Positions 21,469-28,337 of a stretch of 46,900 nucleotides of DNA are shown in pieces. The notes below the pieces were generated by a model that was not told the origin of the DNA, made no database searches, and saw only the letters and a list, made by a program, of their open reading frames with translations. Each line of letters starts with the position of its first letter. Position 1 is the first letter of the stretch. The position numbers and the translations under genes were made by a program. This stretch comes from a virus: positions 1-46,900 of the IMG/VR virus record IMGVR_UViG_3300021225_000284. The stretch is one strand, 5' to 3'.

Positions 21469-21896
21469 AAACAGTATTTGAAACAGGGGATAGAGTATAT
21501 GATTTTACAAAGGCTCTGGGATGGGGGACTATTAAACAAATAATTCCTAATAGTCATATTGACTATCCTATTATGGTTAGCTTTGATAATGGGGAATTAT
21601 TAGTTTCATATACATTAGATGGGAAAATCTATGAAAACGACCCTCTCCCCACATTATCTTTCACGGAATACGATTTAGTAAAAGGAGGTTTTAGTCAAGA
21701 AAGACCTGAAATATTACCCGAAAGAGGAGATATAGTTTGGGTAAGGGACAATGAAGATGGAATTTGGAAAATAGCACATTTCATCCAAAAATTACAAGCA
21801 GGTCCGTATTATTTTGAATGTTCTGATTATACAAATTTAGTGGACAGGGATACATATAAATTTATGACTACTAAAAATCCTTACAAGAATGATTGA
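21465..21896 (+). CDS. Hypothetical protein with small-barrel repeats
   Basis: 143 residues. FETGDRVYDFTKALGWGTIKQIIPN...YPIMVSFDNGELLVSYTLDG and later ERGDIVWVRDNEDGIWKIAHFIQ look like two SH3-like or KOW-like small beta barrels. Similar small-barrel proteins occur in Bacteroidota phages. It overlaps the neighbours on both sides (4 and 8 bases). Nucleic-acid binding is possible; unproven. Confidence 0.6.
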   Translation: MKTVFETGDRVYDFTKALGWGTIKQIIPNSHIDYPIMVSFDNGELLVSYTLDGKIYENDPLPTLSFTEYDLVKGGFSQERPEILPERGDIVWVRDNEDGIWKIAHFIQKLQAGPYYFECSDYTNLVDRDTYKFMTTKNPYKND

Positions 21897-22275
21897 TTTA
21901 GTAATCGACTTTGACAGCTTAGACGATAAATCTAAGCTGTTTGCTACCTTAAAAGTATTGAAAGGTAAGCAGAATATAAAGATTCAGAAGCATAGAAATA
22001 AACGCTCCGATAAGCAAAATAAGTATTACTGGGGCATTGTAATTGCTTACATATCTAACGAAACTGGATTTACCGATGAAGAGGTTCATGAGTTGTTAAA
22101 GTTTAAATTTTTACAAACTTCAAAAGTTTCAAAACAAGGAAGTATGGAAACATTTATACAAAGTACAACCGAACTTGATACCTTAGAAGCAGAAGAATAT
22201 TTGGACAAAATACGAATCTGGGCGTTAAATTTTTTAAATTTGCCAATACCATTACCAAACGAAGTAGTTTTATGA
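21889..22275 (+). CDS. NinB-like recombination protein
   Basis: 128 residues. RSDKQNKYYWGIVIAYIS, TDEEVHELLKFKFL, STTELDTLEAEEYLDKIRIWA and the end LPIPLPNE match a phage family related to NinB/Orf. These are single-stranded-DNA-binding recombination mediators in lambdoid phages. The N-terminal LVIDFDSLDDKSKLFATLK and KIQKHR also fit. It lies upstream of a clear NinG gene. Assignment to NinB rests on pattern memory; the broader family is frequent in Bacteroidota phages. Confidence 0.65.
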   Translation: MIDLVIDFDSLDDKSKLFATLKVLKGKQNIKIQKHRNKRSDKQNKYYWGIVIAYISNETGFTDEEVHELLKFKFLQTSKVSKQGSMETFIQSTTELDTLEAEEYLDKIRIWALNFLNLPIPLPNEVVL

Positions 22276-22499
22276 TATTATCACCGAAAGAAAAAGCAAA
22301 AGAGTTGGTTGAATATTACGCAGAAACTGTTAAACCGATAGATTTTGGAGTAATGTTAGAAAGAGATTGGAAAACATCCAAACAATGTGCATTAATAGCA
22401 GTAGATGAGATTATAAAAGCATTGCGTAAATCTTTGCCTGAGATAGGGAAAGGAAAAGGCTATTGGTATAGTGTTAAACAAGAAATTAAAAAACTATGA
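22272..22499 (+). CDS. Small tandem paralogue 1
   Basis: 75 residues: SPKEKAKELVEYYAE, QCALIAVDEIIKAL, YWYSVKQEIKKL. The next two genes share the same three blocks (KEKA.EL, CAL.AVDEII, W..V..E.K), so this is one of three tandem copies with diverged middles. ATGA-type overlaps link all three. The family is widespread in Bacteroidota phages, with no known function. Confidence 0.65.
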   Translation: MILSPKEKAKELVEYYAETVKPIDFGVMLERDWKTSKQCALIAVDEIIKALRKSLPEIGKGKGYWYSVKQEIKKL

Positions 22500-22699
22500 C
22501 AGCAAAAGAAAAAGCAATCGAGCTAGTAAATAAATTTAGCAATATTGGATTGCAACAAAGAAACGAAGGTATAGCTTGTGCATTAACAGCAGTAGATGAG
22601 ATAATAAGAGCAAACCCACATAGTAATCCATTTAATACAGATATTTATTCAACTATGAATTTTTGGCAAGAAGTTAGAAATGAAATAAAAAAACTATGA
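22496..22699 (+). CDS. Small tandem paralogue 2
   Basis: 67 residues: TAKEKAIELVNKFS, CALTAVDEIIRA, FWQEVRNEIKKL. The second of three tandem related genes, coupled by 4-base overlaps on both sides. The end EIKKL is shared exactly with copy 1. Confidence 0.65.
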   Translation: MTAKEKAIELVNKFSNIGLQQRNEGIACALTAVDEIIRANPHSNPFNTDIYSTMNFWQEVRNEIKKL

Positions 22700-22974
22700 G
22701 ACCTGAAGAAAAAGCAATTGAACTAATAGAAAAATATTATCTTTTATTTTCAATAGAATTAGAAAATACAATAGATTATAGAGAAGCGATACAATGTGCA
22801 TTAAAAGCAGTTGATGAGATAATAAAATCAGACCCAAGACTACCAAACGATGTAAATTGGAATGATGTTGGCAGAGATTATAATTACTATCACTTAGCAC
22901 AAAGAGAAGAAGCATTGGAATTTTGGAAACAAGTTAAGCAAGAATTAAAAAGGATATTAGAAAAGTTATCATGA
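22696..22974 (+). CDS. Small tandem paralogue 3
   Basis: 92 residues: RPEEKAIELIEKYY, QCALKAVDEIIKSD, EFWKQVKQELKRI. The third and longest of the tandem copies, with an inserted segment (DPRLPNDVNWNDVGRDYNYY). It overlaps the ninG gene by 4 bases. Confidence 0.65.
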   Translation: MRPEEKAIELIEKYYLLFSIELENTIDYREAIQCALKAVDEIIKSDPRLPNDVNWNDVGRDYNYYHLAQREEALEFWKQVKQELKRILEKLS

Positions 22975-23486
22975 AGTGTATTATTTGCAAAAAAACGCTT
23001 GAAAATAGGATGCAGAAAGGAGTTTGTTCTGTCGAATGTGCAATTGCCTACTCAAAGACAAAACAATGCCATAACGAAGCTAAAAAGATGCAAAAAGAGA
23101 AAGACAAGAAGCAGAAAGAACAACTTGCAACTTCATCCGAATTGAAAGCTAAAATAAAGCGAATAGTACAAAAGCAAGCAAGGGAGCGAGATGCCGTAAA
23201 ACCTTGTATTTCTTGCGGTAGGTTATCTGCCGACGAGTGGCATGGTGGACATTATTTCCCTGCTGGCACTCATAGCGGAGTAATGTTTGATTTACGTAAC
23301 ATACATAAGCAGTGTAATTATTGTAATATACATCTGCACGGCAATCAAATAAACTACCGTGAAGGACTTATAAGACGATATGGATTAAATTATTTATTAG
23401 AGTTAGAAGAATATGCTATTAGAACTAAAAAAAGAAAATGGCATAGAATAGAATTAGTAGAAATTTTAAACGAACTGAAAAAATGA
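22971..23486 (+). CDS. ninG: NinG-type recombination protein
   Basis: 171 residues. N-terminal zinc-binding cluster C3, C6, C19, C23 (CIICKKTL ... GVCSVECA), a basic coiled helix (about 33-65), then KPCISCGRLSADEWHGGHYFPAG and HKQCNYCNIHLHGNQINYREGL. This matches lambda NinG (Rap), which promotes recombination by acting on branched DNA, with HNH-like His/Cys residues. The whole length and domain order agree with NinG. It overlaps copy 3 of the paralogues and the membrane-protein gene by 4 bases each. Confidence 0.9.
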   Translation: MKCIICKKTLENRMQKGVCSVECAIAYSKTKQCHNEAKKMQKEKDKKQKEQLATSSELKAKIKRIVQKQARERDAVKPCISCGRLSADEWHGGHYFPAGTHSGVMFDLRNIHKQCNYCNIHLHGNQINYREGLIRRYGLNYLLELEEYAIRTKKRKWHRIELVEILNELKK

Positions 23487-23677
23487 AATTTTTAAAAAAA
23501 ATGTTTTTATTTATTTTTTTATCATTGATATGTCAATTAGTAATAATAATAAGCATGAAATTTATATTTCGTGATTATTATCCTGACAATTGGGGTGCTT
23601 TAGGTAGAGCTTCGTATTTAGTATTAACAATAATTTTTGCATCAAAAATATACGATACAATAGAAGAATTAAATTAA
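23483..23677 (+). CDS. Small two-span membrane protein
   Basis: 64 residues: hydrophobic helices at about 7-28 (MFLFIFLSLICQLVIIISMKF) and 44-56 (ASYLVLTIIFASK). Coupled by ATGA to ninG. No motif. Function unknown. Confidence 0.5.
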   Translation: MKFLKKMFLFIFLSLICQLVIIISMKFIFRDYYPDNWGALGRASYLVLTIIFASKIYDTIEELN

Positions 23678-23730
23678 AAATAATATATAGTTAAATCAAT
23701 TATTAATAAATTAAAAAAAAACAGAAAAAA

Positions 23731-24132
23731 ATGGAAAATTACGTAGGTAAAAAATGTAGGGGATTTTTTTTTGGAGAACAAGATAATAGCGAATATTCTT
23801 TTTATTCAGTCATGGAAGATTATATAGGGGTAATAGGAGTTATTGTTGAGGAAGATAACGACTATGTTTTGATAGATTTTAATGGATCTTCATGGTATTA
23901 TCCTATTTCAGAAATTGAAAAACATTTAGTTAATGAAGAAAAAGATACAATTGTAGAAGCAGTACGAGATGACTTACAAAGACGTTCAGAGATTGGAATT
24001 AAGAAATACAATACAACGCTTGACAGAACAGATTTAACCGAAATTGACTGGTTAAATCACGCATACGAGGAAGCATTAGATTTAGCACTTTACTTAAAAA
24101 AAACAATAACTTTAAAACAAGAAAGCAAATGA
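23731..24132 (+). CDS. Two-part protein: small barrel plus MazG-like helical domain
   Basis: 133 residues. Residues 1-65 (YVGKKCRGFFFGE, YIGVIGVIVEEDNDYVLIDFNGSSWYYP) look like a small SH3-like barrel. Residues about 72-128 (VRDDLQRRSEIGIKKYNTTLDRTDLTEIDWLNHAYEEALDLALYLKK) match a phage family in which HAYEE..D...YLK resembles the EExxD helices of all-alpha NTP pyrophosphatases. A nucleotide-pool role is inferred, supported by the MazG-like gene that follows with an ATGA overlap. Confidence 0.65.
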   Translation: MENYVGKKCRGFFFGEQDNSEYSFYSVMEDYIGVIGVIVEEDNDYVLIDFNGSSWYYPISEIEKHLVNEEKDTIVEAVRDDLQRRSEIGIKKYNTTLDRTDLTEIDWLNHAYEEALDLALYLKKTITLKQESK

Positions 24133-24569
24133 GAGAATTGATTAAAAATGTAATTACTTGGGCAAACGAAAGAAATCTTATTCATGCAGAAAATGCAGGC
24201 AGACAATATTTAAAAGTACTAGAAGAGGTTGGAGAAACTGCAAGATGTATTATCAAAAACGACTTGGAGGGAACAATTGATGGCTTTGGTGATATAGCAG
24301 TAACGATAATTATTCTTTACGCTCAATTAAACGGAGGCAAAGAAATTATTTATTACAATAACGAACTGCCGAAGTTAGACCAGTTTTCAGACTTTTTAAG
24401 ACACGTTACAGAAGATTGTTGTGCAAATAATGCTTTAGCAGTTTTAAGTCAAATTACAGAGCGTTATGGACTTAATTTAGAGCAATGTTTAGAATCAGCT
24501 TACAATGAGATTAAGAATCGCAAAGGAAAGACTGTAAACGGCAATTTTATCAAGGATGAAAATAATTAA
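24129..24569 (+). CDS. MazG-like nucleotide pyrophosphohydrolase
   Basis: 146 residues. The helices LKVLEEVGETARCII and TIDGFGDIAVTIIILYAQLNG give the EExxE ... DxxxD-type metal sites of the MazG superfamily. The end CLESAYNEIKNRKGKTVNGNFIK is also standard. Such enzymes cleave NTPs or dNTPs to monophosphate and pyrophosphate, or degrade alarmones. The last codons and following bases (24557-24579) are repeated after the HNH gene at 26283-26305. Confidence 0.85.
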   Translation: MRELIKNVITWANERNLIHAENAGRQYLKVLEEVGETARCIIKNDLEGTIDGFGDIAVTIIILYAQLNGGKEIIYYNNELPKLDQFSDFLRHVTEDCCANNALAVLSQITERYGLNLEQCLESAYNEIKNRKGKTVNGNFIKDENN

Positions 24570-24608
24570 AATTTTTCTTGCAATGAAAATTGGTTACTAT
24601 TAATTTTG
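24557..24608 (+). repeat. Duplicated gene-end/promoter cassette, copy 1 (copy 2 at 26283-26334)
   Basis: 23 identical bases (24557-24579 and 26283-26305) covering codons GAA AAT AAT TAA and the bases after them, then 14 identical bases including TAATTTTG (24595-24608 and 26321-26334), at the same 38-base offset. The two copies bracket the antirepressor and HNH genes. Confidence 0.8.
24578..24608 (+). promoter_or_regulatory. Promoter of antirepressor leader
   Basis: TTG (24578-24580), 20 bases, TAATTTTG (24601-24608): full Bacteroidota match. Transcription would start near 24614. Confidence 0.8.
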
Positions 24609-24613
24609 CATTG

Positions 24614-24720
24614 TTAGGAGTTTGATTGATTATAATTCGATACAACTACGGCAGGAATTTAATAAATGTCTATTTCGTTTGATTTTTTATTGAATTATCG
24701 GAAAAACCTGCCGTATTTTG
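24614..24720 (+). ncRNA. Leader RNA with mutually exclusive stems (attenuator-like)
   Basis: TACGGCAGG (24647-24655) pairs with CCTGCCGTA (24707-24715), followed by TTTTGTT. Inside it, 24656-24666 pairs with 24686-24696 (11 bp, one G-U). The alternative pairing 24632-24642 with 24688-24698 (11 bp, one G-U) uses almost the same 3' bases and excludes the inner stem. Two competing structures before a terminator-like stem suggest an attenuator or a switch. The gap 24570-24851 has no protein gene; this leader and the following RNA fill it. Confidence 0.65.
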
Positions 24721-24732
24721 TTAAAAATTTCT

Positions 24733-24768
24733 TATATTTGTGGAGAAGTTGAAATGTCCACAAATATA
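24733..24768 (+). promoter_or_regulatory. -7 box within a 12-bp inverted repeat
   Basis: TATATTTGTGGA (24733-24744) and TCCACAAATATA (24757-24768) are perfect inverted arms. The left arm contains TATATTTG, a full TAnnTTTG box, but no -33 box lies at a normal distance. It may be an operator-covered promoter or an RNA stem. Confidence 0.55.
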
Positions 24769-24838
24769 CTTCTAAAAGATATTAGAGCCTTAAATCGTGG
24801 ATGGAGTGGACACCTGAAGCGATTTAAGGCTAATTTTT
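24745..24838 (+). ncRNA. Kissing-loop RNA ending in a terminator just before the antirepressor gene
   Basis: Hairpin 1 is AGAAGT (24744-24749) with ACTTCT (24768-24773), presenting TGTCCAC (24755-24761) in its loop. Hairpin 2 is a 12-bp perfect stem (24786-24797 with 24820-24831) followed by TTTTTT, presenting GTGGACA (24806-24812) in its loop. The two loop segments are exactly complementary over 7 bases. The terminator ends about 12 bases before the ATG at 24852. The place, upstream of an AntA/AntB gene, is that of the c4 antisense RNA of phages P1 and P7. Homology is not shown. Confidence 0.65.
24786..24838 (+). terminator. Terminator in front of antirepressor gene
   Basis: AGCCTTAAATCG (24786-24797) and CGATTTAAGGCT (24820-24831), perfect 12-bp stem, then AA and six T. 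It would block read-through into the gene at 24852 unless relieved. Confidence 0.8.
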
Positions 24839-24851
24839 TATCAATATTTTC

Positions 24852-25496
24852 ATGGAACAGTTAATTAAAGTACAAGCAAATGAAAACGGTCAGCAAGTAG
24901 TTAGTGCAAGAGAGTTGCATGAATTTTTGGAGGTGAAAACAGACTTTACTGATTGGTGCAAAAGAATGTTTGAATATGGATTTGAAGAGGGTAGAGACTT
25001 TACCTCATATTTGGGGGAAAGTAACGGAGGGCGACCTTCTAAAGAATTTGCATTAACAATTGATTGTGCAAAAGAAATTTCAATGCTCCAAAGAACTGAT
25101 AAAGGCAAAGAAGCAAGACTTTACTTTATTGAGTGCGAAAAACAATTAAGCCTAAAAACTCCACAGACGTATCTGGAAGCATTAAAGGCATTAGTAGCAA
25201 CCGAAGAAGAAAAACAGCTACTTTTAGAATCAAACAAGCAGTTAGAAACAAAAGTAGATAATCTAAGTACTGCCTTTATGTACGAGAGTAATTGGTTATC
25301 TATTTTAAAAGTTTCCATGCACAACAAAGTAAGCGAGAAAGTATTTGATTGGAGAAAGCTAAAGCAAGCAAGCGACAAAATGGGTTATGAAGTAAAAAAG
25401 ATGCAATCCAGACGCTTTAAATATCAGAATTTATACCATATTGACACTTTCAGAGTATGCTATCCGCAGTATAATTATAACTTTAAAGAAAATTAA
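24852..25496 (+). CDS. AntA/AntB-domain antirepressor
   Basis: 214 residues. Residues about 15-98 match the AntA/AntB domain: VVSARELHEFLEVKTDFTDWCKRMFEYGF, EGRDFTSYLG, GGRPSKEFALTIDCAKEISML, GKEARLYFIECE. A coiled helix (about 115-140) links to a C-terminal domain (MHNKVSEKVFDWRKLKQASDKMGYEVKKMQSRRFKYQNLYHIDTFRVCYPQY) of the kind fused to phage antirepressors. Antirepressors inactivate prophage repressors. No repressor is recognised in this genome, so the target may be another element or a divergent regulator. Expression is probably gated by the leader RNAs upstream. Confidence 0.88.
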   Translation: MEQLIKVQANENGQQVVSARELHEFLEVKTDFTDWCKRMFEYGFEEGRDFTSYLGESNGGRPSKEFALTIDCAKEISMLQRTDKGKEARLYFIECEKQLSLKTPQTYLEALKALVATEEEKQLLLESNKQLETKVDNLSTAFMYESNWLSILKVSMHNKVSEKVFDWRKLKQASDKMGYEVKKMQSRRFKYQNLYHIDTFRVCYPQYNYNFKEN

Positions 25497-25497
25497 T

Positions 25498-26295
25498 ATG
25501 GAAAATCAAGAATGGTATCCGTTCTACTTTAATGGCAAAGAAACAGACATTGAAGTAACTAAAGATGGAAGAGCAAGAAGAGTTTATAAAGATTGGAAAA
25601 TTTATCCAAATGACAAAATAAGGAATTTAGTAGGGGAAATTGACTTTAATAAAAGAACCTTAGCTAGGGGGTATGTTTATGTTTCTTTTAGTGTAAAAGA
25701 TGAACAATCTAAAAGCAGAGGTTTGCATCAAATATTAGCAAGTGTATTTTTGGGTCATACTATAAATAAATTTGATAAGATTATTGACCATATAGATAAT
25801 AATCCATTGAATAATAACATAAACAATTTACAAATAGTAACTCCAAGATTTAATAGTATTAAAGATAAAAAAAATAGATTTATTATTAAAAAAAATGCAA
25901 ATGTGTATAGACTTAAATTTAAAATTAGAAATAATGAATACACAATAAATTTTGGAAGTATTGAAGAATCGGAAAATTTTAAAAATAAAATTTTAGATTT
26001 AGAAAATAAAAATATAAATGGAGAATTTGAAGCAGAAATAAATGATTTTATTAAAAATCTAAAAAATAAGCAAAAATTAGAAAAACAATCAGAAATTTAT
26101 ATTACTCAATTAGAAAAATATAAAAATAAAAGTAAAACATTTATTGCTGAGTTTTTACTACAATTTATTAAAGAAAATAACTTGAAAGATAATTTGAATG
26201 ATTTTTTTAATAATTATAAATTCAAAAACAAACATTATAAGCATAAAGTAAAACAAACAATGTTAATCTTTAATAGTAGATTTGAAAATAATTAA
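25498..26295 (+). CDS. HNH homing endonuclease (NUMOD4-HNH type)
   Basis: 265 residues from ATG 25498. The N-terminal EWYPFYFNGKETDIEVTKDGRARRVYKDWK is NUMOD4-like. The HNH core is LHQILASVFLG, then IDHIDNNPLNNNINNLQIVTPRFNS (about residues 80-125). The C-terminal half is Asn/Lys rich with long helices that probably bind DNA. Such free-standing HNH genes are mobile. It directly follows the antirepressor gene (1-base gap). Its last codons and downstream bases repeat those after the MazG gene, a possible insertion scar. Confidence 0.88.
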   Translation: MENQEWYPFYFNGKETDIEVTKDGRARRVYKDWKIYPNDKIRNLVGEIDFNKRTLARGYVYVSFSVKDEQSKSRGLHQILASVFLGHTINKFDKIIDHIDNNPLNNNINNLQIVTPRFNSIKDKKNRFIIKKNANVYRLKFKIRNNEYTINFGSIEESENFKNKILDLENKNINGEFEAEINDFIKNLKNKQKLEKQSEIYITQLEKYKNKSKTFIAEFLLQFIKENNLKDNLNDFFNNYKFKNKHYKHKVKQTMLIFNSRFENN

Positions 26296-26320
26296 AATTT
26301 TTCTTTTTTATCAATACCAA

Positions 26321-26334
26321 TACTATTAATTTTG
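26321..26334 (+). promoter_or_regulatory. Second copy of the TAATTTTG promoter box
   Basis: The same 14 bases as at 24595-24608 with TAATTTTG at 26327-26334. The upstream TTG of copy 1 is TTT here, so this promoter may be weaker. It would give a short leader ending at the hairpin at 26380. Confidence 0.5.
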
Positions 26335-26379
26335 TTTTGTAATTTTTTTCATAGTTGTAATTAGTTTAGGGTGATGAAT

Positions 26380-26410
26380 AAAGGTGTCGGATTCGATGCC
26401 TTTTATTTTT
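26380..26410 (+). terminator. Terminator-like hairpin in leader of the 26451 gene
   Basis: AAAGGTGTC (26380-26388), 6-base loop, GATGCCTTT (26395-26403) with two G-U pairs, followed by TATTTTT. It lies 40 bases before the ATG at 26451. With the promoter copy above it could make a roughly 70-nt RNA or act as an attenuator. Confidence 0.55.
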
Positions 26411-26450
26411 CAAAAATGAAAATAGAACCAAATTTTAAAAATATATTATT

Positions 26451-26672
26451 ATGCAAGAACTAAGACTTAAAATTTTTCAGCAAAACCTAATAGGAAAGCA
26501 AGTAAATGTATTACAACATAATTACGTTGAATGCACAGGTGAATTACTCGAATTAAGCATTTCTAGCGACTTACAATACATAACAGTAAGACAAGACTGC
26601 AAACACGGCAGAAAGATAACTAAAGATGCAAGAATCTACCTAAAAAATGTCAAATCAATTGATAAGGTTTAA
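26451..26672 (+). CDS. Small barrel-like hypothetical protein
   Basis: 73 residues. LIGKQVNVLQHNYVECTGELLELSISSDLQYITVRQDCKHGRKITKDARIYLKNVKSI has the alternating pattern of an Sm/SH3-like small barrel. No catalytic residues. It stands alone between two mobile HNH genes. RNA binding is a possibility, not supported by more than the strand pattern. Confidence 0.5.
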   Translation: MQELRLKIFQQNLIGKQVNVLQHNYVECTGELLELSISSDLQYITVRQDCKHGRKITKDARIYLKNVKSIDKV

Positions 26673-26710
26673 GCTACATAAAATATTTTTAAAAATAATA
26701 TTTTTATAAA

Positions 26711-27346
26711 ATGATACGCAAATGGACTGAAAACGAAAAAGAATTTTTAAGAAAGAATTACAAGGATATGCCTATTCAAACTATTGCTAAGAAACTAGAT
26801 AGATCCTTTCATGCAATAAATACTTATGCTTGTAAACTTAGATTAAAACGTAGTGAAGCTTATATATTAAAACAAAAAGCAGAACTTTTAAGAAATAGCA
26901 GAAAGCATCAATTCAAAAAAGGTAATATACCGCATAATTTAGGAGTGCAAATGCCTTTAGAGATTAAAGAAAAAATTAAACATACTTTTTTTCATAAAGG
27001 ACATACTCCACATAATAGCAAACCAATTGGAACTGAAAGAATTGATTCAGAAGACTATGTAGTAATAAAAGTTGCAGAGCCTAATGTTTGGAAATCAAAG
27101 CATATAGTTGAATATGAAAAAGTACATGGAAAAGTAAAAAAAGGATTTAAAGTAATATTTGCAGACGGTAATAAACGTAATTTCGACATAGATAATTTAC
27201 TATGTATTTCGGGAGCTGACTTACTTAAAAGAAATAATCCACGTTGCTATCCAGACGAATTACAAGAATTAAGATTAATGTTAAAAAAACTAAATAATAA
27301 AATAAACAGACTTACAAGACATGAAAAACAGTATCGAAGACCTTAG
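26711..27346 (+). CDS. HNH endonuclease with N-terminal helix-turn-helix
   Basis: 211 residues. Residues 1-50 (RKWTENEKEFLRKNYKDMPIQTIAKKLDRSFHAINTYACKLRL) form a SANT/Myb-like helix-turn-helix typical of phage HNH enzymes. Residues about 100-170 hold the nuclease: GTERIDSEDYVVIKV, KSKHIVEYEKVHGKVKKGFKVIFADGNKRNFDIDNLLCI, matching H...N..i.NL of the HNH_3 group. It is a second free-standing homing-type enzyme. It overlaps the next gene by 26 bases. Confidence 0.88.
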   Translation: MIRKWTENEKEFLRKNYKDMPIQTIAKKLDRSFHAINTYACKLRLKRSEAYILKQKAELLRNSRKHQFKKGNIPHNLGVQMPLEIKEKIKHTFFHKGHTPHNSKPIGTERIDSEDYVVIKVAEPNVWKSKHIVEYEKVHGKVKKGFKVIFADGNKRNFDIDNLLCISGADLLKRNNPRCYPDELQELRLMLKKLNNKINRLTRHEKQYRRP

Positions 27347-27545
27347 AAACAATCTTTTTGTAGCACTAGAACACGCAATCGATGATGAATCTAAAATGCC
27401 AGTACAAAAATTAATCGCAACGGCACAATTGGGCAAAGTAATATTAGATTCTGCTAAATTAGAACTTCAATTTTTAAAGCACAAAAAAGCAATTTCAAAA
27501 GAAATGAGTACTTTTATGAAAGATGATGATAGATTATTAGAATAA
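27321..27545 (+). CDS. Small helical phage protein
   Basis: 74 residues, all helix (IEDLRNNLFVALEHAIDDESKMPVQKLIATAQLGKVILDSAKLELQFLKHKKAI). Similar small proteins are often found near terminase genes in Bacteroidota phages. It overlaps the HNH gene by 26 bases and precedes a strong terminator. Function unknown. Confidence 0.6.
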   Translation: MKNSIEDLRNNLFVALEHAIDDESKMPVQKLIATAQLGKVILDSAKLELQFLKHKKAISKEMSTFMKDDDRLLE

Positions 27546-27614
27546 ATGAAATTTATAAATAAATAAAATTTATTAATAAATAAAATTCAAAATATCATAA
27601 GTTGAAATCTGCTA

Positions 27615-27652
27615 AACTATCTATGCCGTATTGAGTGTAGATAGTTTTTTTT
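27615..27652 (+). terminator. Terminator of the early region
   Basis: AACTATCTA (27615-27623) and TAGATAGTT (27638-27646), a perfect 9-bp stem (two further G-U pairs possible), then a run of eight T. It closes the rightward block that ends at 27545. Confidence 0.88.
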
Positions 27653-27724
27653 ATTACTTCACGATAATATTATCCTAAAGTTTATATTTTACAAAAATAC
27701 TCTTATTTTATTTGTTTGCAAGTA

Positions 27725-27754
27725 TTGTATTTTACTAAATTATTAGTAACTTTG
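27725..27754 (+). promoter_or_regulatory. Promoter with overlapping TTACTAA/TTAGTAA operator
   Basis: TTG (27725-27727), 19 bases, TAACTTTG (27747-27754): full match. TTACTAA (27732-27738), ATTA, TTAGTAA (27743-27749) is a perfect dyad between the boxes and overlapping the -7 box. The arms equal those of the operator at 11296-11318, so one regulator may control both. Confidence 0.75.
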
Positions 27755-27800
27755 TAATGTCAATAAGGCACAAAATAAACTAAACTAAACAATTACAAAA

Positions 27801-28235
27801 ATGGAACTTATTAGAGAATTTTCAGAAGGTGGAATTGGTAAAAAAGAGTATGCTCTCTTTCATAATGGAGAAGTATTCACCATTGGATTTCAAAATAACA
27901 AAACTAACTTTTTTTATATAAAAGGAAGCTCGTTCAAAATACATGAAATAGTTCGTAGCGAGTTTTCAAAAGAAGTTGCTATTACATCAATAGAAAAAGC
28001 AATAAAAGAAAGAATTGCAAAAAGAGAAATATATAATAAAGCAATCGCTCAAAAAAATGCGTTATTGTCAAAAGTGGTACTTGTTAGAGTACCAAAAAAA
28101 GATGATTTCAATAAAATGGCACATGGCGAAATTGACCCTGATGACATGGAGTATATAACGGCGTATGATGTAAAAAACTTAACAATTGAAGAAAAAGAAA
28201 CATTCATGTACTTATTTCGACAGAATTTAATATAA
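27801..28235 (+). CDS. Hypothetical protein under operator control
   Basis: 144 residues, no recognised family. N-terminal beta-rich half (MELIREFSEGGIGKKEYALFHNGEVFTIGFQNNKTNFFYIKG), then helices with Lys/Ala (ITSIEKAIKERIAKREIYNKAIAQKNALLSK) and an acidic C-terminal end. It is the first gene behind a clear promoter with the shared TTACTAA dyad, so it belongs with the regulated early genes. Function unknown. Confidence 0.6.
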   Translation: MELIREFSEGGIGKKEYALFHNGEVFTIGFQNNKTNFFYIKGSSFKIHEIVRSEFSKEVAITSIEKAIKERIAKREIYNKAIAQKNALLSKVVLVRVPKKDDFNKMAHGEIDPDDMEYITAYDVKNLTIEEKETFMYLFRQNLI

Positions 28236-28337
28236 TGACTGAATTAAATGTATTTACTTGCAAAGCAAAAAAAATAAACCAATAGTTAACCATTTAATCA
28301 ATCAATCCTTTCGGTGGTGGTAACCGAATATAAACTT

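Noticed and set aside
28238-28288. 16-codon frame after the 144-residue gene
   Set aside because: Too short and with no features; chance frame.
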